Positions 58,980 to 64,000 of a stretch of DNA of 64,000 bases are shown here, piece by piece. Every line of letters begins with the position of its first letter. The stretch's first letter is position 1. The notes under the pieces were generated by a model. It saw nothing but the letters and a program-made list of their open reading frames with translations. It was not told the DNA's origin and searched no databases. Both the position numbers and the translations under genes were made by a program. This stretch comes from Adenanthera pavonina (Eukaryota; Streptophyta; Magnoliopsida; Fabales; Fabaceae): positions 18,788,501 to 18,852,500 of the forward strand of contig JAIVEN010000012.1 of NCBI GenBank assembly GCA_026686845.1, given 5' to 3'.

Positions 58980-59570
58980 TTGAAGAGTTTATTGCTCCCA
59001 TGCATGGTTATAAATTAATTATTAATTAATTTTAAATAAAAATTAAAAACTAACTGTCTTTCAAATGAAGATACTAAAGGGCAGTCCATTAAATTGTTAG
59101 AGCTCATTATTAATAATAATTAGTCCTTAATCCCCTTTTGGTTTGAGGGATTTTGAGGAAAAGGAGAAAAAAAAAATTTATCCTATTTTCCCTCCCCTCC
59201 TCTTCTCTTTCTCCTATCGAAGAAGGGAGAGGAAAAGTGCTCCCATGCCCTTATTTGATTTTAAAAAAGGGAGAAAAAATTTTCTCTTTCCTCCCCTCCC
59301 ATTTCCTTCAAATATCTTGAACCAAGTAGATGCTAACAATGTTTTGTTCAAATGAAAGGAAGGGAAATGAGAGATTTTATTGAAGAGGTGGGGAAGGAAG
59401 GGGAGAAAATGGGTTTTAACTCTTGTTTGGTTGGATTTGAGGGGAGGGAAGGGAAGGTATTTTAATGCTTTTTTGTTTGCATGAGGGAAGTGAATGGGAG
59501 CTAATTATGAATTGACTATTATACACATATATTCTTTTATATTTTTTCCTCTTTTATGGAAGAATATAAT
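58980..59570. other. gene-free, purine/pyrimidine-rich sequence
   Basis: GGGAGAGG- and CCCTCCC-rich stretches at about 59150-59470, possibly a degenerate inverted-repeat element. Ends not found. The frame at 59143-59355 is not supported. Confidence 0.4.
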
Positions 59571-59574
59571 TATA

Positions 59575-60547
59575 TAAAAATTCATTAATTTTATAATTTT
59601 TGAATGTGAAAATATTTTATCTCAATTATATATGATAAATTTTTGTCAATATGCTTTGAAAAGATTTTTTTACTAATTTTAAGATATCATCTCATTATCA
59701 AATTTAACATCAATTTAAAAAAAATTTTTATACAAAAATAAATCTATGTCTATATATAATTAAAAGTATAATAGAGTCGTACTATGCATTAGCCATGAAC
59801 AGTATGGCTTCATTCATTGGGCTCCATGCTCCTCTTTCTTTTTTTTTGTTTTCTTTTTTTTTATTTTCTATTTTTTAGTAAATTTTATTTTTTCCTTATT
59901 CATTCATTTTTTTTTACATGTGGGATTTATCTTTTCTCATTATTTTATGTGAGACCCACTTTCTTTTTTTTTCTCAATCTGTATTAATTTTAATTAATAT
60001 TATTTGATATCATTTTTTTATAGGAGGAGTTAATAATGAGATTCTTTTTTTAATTCAATATATTTTAAAACTAAATAAAATATCCTCGTGTCCACATGTG
60101 TATGCGCGTCCCGTAGGAGAGAAAAATCTAGTTTTATATGAAGTTTAACACAATAGACAGACGTCAAACAAATTGGGCACAAGAGAGAGTGTGAGGGCAA
60201 AATAAGACTCCACAATGAGGGTAATATAGTCCATCTTGATCATAAAATTATGTTTCCAAACCCCACCCCCACCCCCAAAAAATTCATTACTTTTATAATT
60301 TTTGAATATGAAAATCTTTTATCTTAATTATATATGATAAATTTTTGTGAATATGCTTTTGAAAAGATTTTTTTTAACTAATTTTAACATATTATCTCAT
60401 TATGAAATTTAACATCAACTTAAAAACTTTTTTATACAAAGTATGACACAGTAGGAGAGACCGCAGACAAATTGGGCACAAGATAGAGAAAGTTTGAGCG
60501 CAAAATAAGACTCCACAATAAGGGTAATATAGTCCATCTTGATCAAA
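59575..60547. repeat. direct local duplication with an insertion in the first copy
   Basis: The first copy is 59575-59738 plus 60168-60245. The second is 60278-60441 plus 60467-60547. Shared strings include ttataatttttgaat, tatgataaatttttgt, aaattgggcacaaga and ggtaatatagtccatcttga. The first copy is split by about 400 bp that the second lacks. Confidence 0.8.
59743..60131 (+). mobile_element. candidate short non-autonomous Helitron
   Basis: 389 bp within the extra sequence of the first duplicate. It starts TCTATGTCTATATATAATT after A and ends ATCTAG before T, preceded by a GC-rich stretch (tgcgcgtcccgtagg). These are Helitron-like end rules (A|TC...CTRR|T), but the 3' hairpin is not clear. 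Confidence 0.4.
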
Positions 60548-60549
60548 AT

Positions 60550-60944
60550 TATGGTCCCTTCATCCCTCCCCAAAAAAAAAGAAAAAAAAAACCCACAAAA
60601 GAAACTCTAAATTAGGAGGGAGAGAAATAATGAAAGGGAAGATGAGAAAGAAGATAAATGTTGCATTTCCTCCCCTCTAACTTTTCTAACCCAATAGGGG
60701 GAGGGGACTTCCCTACCTAACTCTTCACTTAAAAAATTTTCAACCAAAAATTGTGTAAGTGTTTTTTTCCGAAGTTTTAATAAAGTAATTTCTAGAACAT
60801 TCATTGATATCATCTCTAAAAAAAATGGTTATCCGAATCATTTGAGCTGCTAGATAGAATCTAGGTAAGATATGCATAATCTATATTTCATAAGATAAAA
60901 AATTAATAAAATTGGGCTGTTTGAATTTGATTTTAAAAATCTAA
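60550..60944. other. gene-free sequence
   Basis: Nothing supported. The frame at 60607-60813 (-) has no domain. Confidence 0.4.
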
Positions 60945-61320
60945 AGGACAGTTTGACAACTGTTTTTAAAATAGTTTTTTCATTTTTGAAAACAGAAAAA
61001 TTAAAAAACTTGTTTTGTAAACATGTTTTTATAAAATGTTTTGGAAAATAAAAAAATAAAAAGCAGAAAAATCAGAACATCTTTAAGATATTTTGTAGTT
61101 TTTATTCTAAAAAATACAAAAAAATGTGAAATATACCCACCTCATTAATGGTAAAGTTATAAATTTTGAATAATTCATTTAACACTTACTAGTTATGACT
61201 TTGATAACAATTATTCAAACATATTTTTTTATTTTCTTATTTTCAAAACTTGTTCTCAAAAATAATTTTATAAAACTATTTTGAGAACAATAAAACGAAA
61301 AATACTATCAAACAGGTCCT
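60945..61320. mobile_element. MITE-like inverted-repeat element
   Basis: Left end AGGACAGTTTGACAACTG, inverted right end AGGACCTGTTTGATAGTA. The arms carry tttt/aaaa-rich imperfect inverted similarity. Ends resemble Tourist/hAT MITEs (GGNCCTGTTTG). The target duplication was not resolved. Confidence 0.5.
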
Positions 61321-61589
61321 ATATTAGATATACAAATAATCTATCAGTCAATCCAAGTGCAATTTAAATCCTTTAAATTCACAAGTGTGTACCTCTCAAA
61401 ACGCATGATAATACATACATGGCCACATGTTAGGCATTTTAGGTTAAGGTTCAAGTCTAATCTCCTCTGGTACAAGTTTGGGTTTGACTAGCAATAAATA
61501 GATGAAAAAAAATTAAGATTTTGCCAATAAACTCGACATAATAAAATATTATGCATCAAATTATAAAATTGGAAATAATACTCTTAAAT

Positions 61590-61815
61590 CCATATGATTT
61601 ATCTTCAATCAAATTTTGTAAGATTTAATTTTTAGTAATGGAATTCAATATTCAAATTAATTTTATATTTTATGTCTATTTTTTTCAAAACATTAACACG
61701 ATCAACTTAAAAAGAAGAAGAAGAAGTCCAAACTCTCATAAAGAGGGTTAAATTATGCTCAGCCACCAATGTGCTGAGCTAAGCAATTCCGGGCCAAGTC
61801 ACTATTTTGGGCTTA
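61590..61815. repeat. uninterrupted copy of the 15735-16270 repeat
   Basis: Runs continuously through the site where the 15.9-kb copy has about 300 extra bases (ttaaattatgctcagccacc at about 61748). Frames at 61755-62142 lie over this repeat and are not genes. Confidence 0.75.
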
Positions 61816-61819
61816 TGCG

Positions 61820-62700
61820 AAGGTCCAACATATGTGAGCAAAATACAGCATTTAAGTGGGCTCAGTTGGGCCGACTCCGTCAGCTCAATCTTTTGAATTT
61901 TCCGAGTAACTCCATCAGCACAATCGACTTTTCTCTCGATCAACTCAATGTGCCTTTTTTTGTCCAAAAAAAAAATCAATGTGCGTATGTGTATTTTTTT
62001 CTTTTTAAATAACAACAACTCAATGTTTTTTTTTATGATAATAACTCAATGTATTTTATTTCAGCTTCATTTTTATTTTCCAAATTTTGGAGATGAAGAG
62101 AGTCAAAAGACCAAACAAAGACCCCACTTGAAAAAACATTAGGATTAATTTCAGCACATCTAACTATTGGCCAAAAGGATGCATCCACTATCTAAATTGA
62201 GTACAAATGGATTATATATTGCACTAAGAATTGAATAGTTCTTTAGCTTGTAACCTAAAGATGGATCAAGAATTACCAAACCTCAAAATAATCTAAATTC
62301 ACCTTTTTGTCCATTAACAAAATTACAAAGAAAATGAGGGCAAACCACTAGAAAATCAATCTTGATCCTAAAATAAAGAGCTTTTTGGACCTAATAATCA
62401 GTATTATCCTTTGGGCAGACCTATACTACACATGCCCAAAACCCCAACACATCAGGGTCAGGTCATAGCCACTTTAGTGAAACTGTAAAGATACCAACCG
62501 CACATGCACAGCAGGGAAGCTTAGCTGCGTATGAAAATGGCAGTAAAAAGTGCCACCAGCATCACAAAAGCACAAGACTTTACATCAAATTAATGAGTTC
62601 TTAAATAATATTTTGCTTTCACATGTTATAATTATATTAAACAACTTGATAATAAACAATCAAACAAATGATGGGTCGGAAAGATTAGATACTTCTGTAG
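61820..62700. other. gene-free sequence
   Basis: No gene supported. It may include decayed 3' flank of the SKU5-similar pseudogene. Confidence 0.4.
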
Positions 62701-62731
62701 AGACTGGAGAAGTCCACGGAAAGATTATATA

Positions 62732-63265
62732 CATCTCTGTTTCCCCATTTTTCTCAGGATTGACAATCCTCTTATATGTTTCTTGCACTCAGGTTCCATA
62801 CTCCAATGTTGTCAAGAGAAACAAGGATTGCTGTCCATGCTTCAAGAAAAACCTTCATTGGGAACATAGAAACTTCAAACACAAGACATAAACGACATGA
62901 TACGATAATTGTAAATGGCGAAGGAAAGTTAGTTAGGTAGTTACCATTAGCTAAGTAGTTAGTGACCATAAAAGGGTCTCGGTAGTTTTGTGTTAAGAGA
63001 TGCACATAAAAGAAACCAATCAGAACAAACCCCAACACCAATGTGTACAAAATAAGACCCAAAAACCCTCAAAAATTAATGCAAGAGAATTATTAATTGT
63101 GTGATTCTGAATAAACCAATAACTGATCAAAATGACAATACCCCCATCTGGTTGTGCATAAGGAATTGGGGTAATTTTGCTATTGTGGATAACAAAGGAC
63201 CAAAGCCACCAGAAACTCTTTGAAAACCAAGAGCATGCTAATTTGGGGATAAAAGGAAAGAAGAA
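62732..63265 (-). pseudogene. SKU5-similar (multicopper-oxidase-like) pseudogene, mosaic
   Basis: Plant SKU5-similar (SKS) proteins are secreted, cell-wall-associated relatives of ascorbate oxidase and laccase. On the minus strand, 63095-63265 encodes VIHNSKITPIPYAQPDGG followed by IVILISYWFIQNHT. The usual family block is IPIP(F/Y)..PDGDI..LIGDW....HT, from the first cupredoxin domain. Just upstream, GFQRVSGGFG is present one frame away. At 62772-62880 the frame gives EAWTAILVSLDNIGVWNL, then after a shift RIVNPEKNGETEM (62732-62770). These are hallmark C-terminal-domain blocks. The middle of the protein (several hundred residues) is absent between the two parts. Stops and shifts abound, and GDW has become SYW. 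Family recognition is from remembered motifs. Confidence 0.72.
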
Positions 63266-63499
63266 TGGCATCTAAAGTTCAAAGAAAAACGAGACACGAA
63301 TTGAACAATACATAGACGGAATACGCAAATTTATTAAGAAATGAAAAAGGTTTCATAGTGAGAGCGTTGGACTCATTTTCCAATAAAATAGCAGTTGGAT
63401 TCCAACTACTCAACTCAAATGTACTTGTAACATATAAGAAATATTAGACAGCATTTGAATAAAGAAGAAAAAGAAAAATAAAATAAAATAAAAAGGTAC

Positions 63500-63690
63500 A
63501 TGAAAGTACCCTGAATAACCAGTCGCCAATGAAAATGACAATATCCGCATCTGGTTGTGCAAAAGAAATGGGGATAATTTCGCTGTTCTTGAAGCTCTTT
63601 GAAAAACCAATGCGTAATACGTTTGGGGACAAAGCGAAAAAGAATGGTATCGAAAGTTCAAATAAAGAAAAAAAGGAGACAAGACGAGAC
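63500..63690 (-). pseudogene. second copy of the SKU5-similar first-domain segment
   Basis: Encodes SEIIPISFAQPDADIVIFIG followed by DWLF, the same protein block as 63095-63265 and better preserved. DNA similarity to the other copy runs from about 63495 to 63745 against 63095 to 63380, including gagagcgttggact. The VLRIGF-then-SKS stretch reads FQRAS in the next frame, so this copy is shifted too. It indicates a tandem duplication of this gene part. Confidence 0.68.
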
Positions 63691-63749
63691 GTAATACACA
63701 AATTTAAGAAGTGAAAAAGAATTGTACAGTGAGAGCGTTGGACTATTCA

Positions 63750-63880
63750 TAATATTCAATTCAAATATATTCTTGAAATAAGAAGAAAGAAATTAAATAA
63801 AATAAAAATGGTACATGAGAATATGCCAGAATAAGGTAAGAACTATTCTTCTGAATCAATCCTCGATCATCCTCAAATGA
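63750..63880. other. 3' flank of family copy 8
   Basis: From about 63833 it matches the 3' flank of copy 6 (ataaggtaagaactattctt against 50936-50955). Confidence 0.6.
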
Positions 63881-63886
63881 TTATGA

Positions 63887-64000
63887 CTGGATCTAACACG
63901 ATAGCTTGGCAAGATTGCTTGTATGGCTCTAGGCTGGTGACGTATATTGCCGTATATTCCATAAAGTTTTTAGAGCAGCTTAAAGAACCCATCCAGAAAT
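63887..64000 (-). pseudogene. family copy 8, C-terminal part, cut by the window edge
   Basis: On the minus strand the sequence enters as FLDGFFKLL, matching FLGGFFKLL of copy 6. A TAA stop follows at 63970-63972, where copy 6 has Asn. Reading through, the similarity continues (KLYGIYGNI, then QPRAIQAILP). If the start and middle are intact outside the window, the product would be about 30 residues short and lack the conserved IQPLLPL motif. Whether it is a pseudogene cannot be decided from this window. Confidence 0.7.

Noticed and set aside
59143..59355. Open frame rich in Lys, Phe and Pro
   Set aside because: Generated by GGGAGAGG/CCCTCCC low-complexity DNA. Not supported as a gene.
63410..63701. 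The SKU5-similar segment as a free-standing small gene, on either strand
   Set aside because: The similarity to the neighbouring copy and to the domain block is in shifted frames on the minus strand, and no complete exon with start, stop and splice signals is present.

Overview
This is nuclear DNA from a flowering plant, most likely a dicot. It is strongly AT-rich and dominated by plant transposons: Ty1/copia, long gypsy-type LTRs, a Helitron, and hAT, MULE, CACTA-like, Stowaway and Tourist elements. Genes are few and intronless. No rRNA, tRNA, CRISPR array or bacterial operon was seen, and the species cannot be named from the sequence.

The only apparently intact genes are three members of one uncharacterised small membrane-protein family: 9946-10458 (-), 29518-30000 (+) and 50973-51488 (-). 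They share an Ile/Leu/Ser-rich N-terminal part, the motif SPFELH, a hydrophobic CSVAYY segment, MFPGFA, an identical LISLILQLPWWS core and a C-terminal (A/P)IQPLLPL motif. At least five more copies are broken or partial: 19481-19890, 35364-35402, 42067-42205 with 47550-47880, 51959-52008, and a copy cut by the right window edge at 63887-64000. The plus-strand copies lie in repeated blocks of several kb (about 26.6, 29.0, 33.4 and 38.3 kb onward) with shared flanks. Two blocks are bounded by inverted repeats of about 100 bp.

Layout. 1-4.4 kb: unresolved repeat-like sequence with a degenerate three-copy motif. 4.8-7.7 kb: a decayed Helitron Rep/helicase gene. 8.7-9.0 kb: a hAT MITE. 9.9-13.6 kb: gene copy 1 and duplicated upstream sequence. 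17.8-18.6 kb: a second hAT MITE. 19.5-26.6 kb: a pseudogene copy with a complete but defective copia element beside it. 27-38 kb: blocks A and B, peppered with hAT, MULE, CACTA-like and Stowaway insertions, several with a matching empty site in a paralogous block. 38-48 kb: block C, whose gene is split by a long LTR that carries a second LTR. 48-54.9 kb: a Tourist MITE, gene copy 6, a tandem duplication and a MULE/foldback element. 55-62 kb: gene-free repeats, a small MULE and a possible short Helitron. 62.7-63.7 kb: a mosaic pseudogene of an SKU5-similar (multicopper-oxidase-like) gene. 63.9 kb to the end: the last family copy.

The story is local amplification of one obscure gene family, with many copies destroyed by transposons. 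Function is unknown. Nothing here shows the genes acting together with any other pathway.
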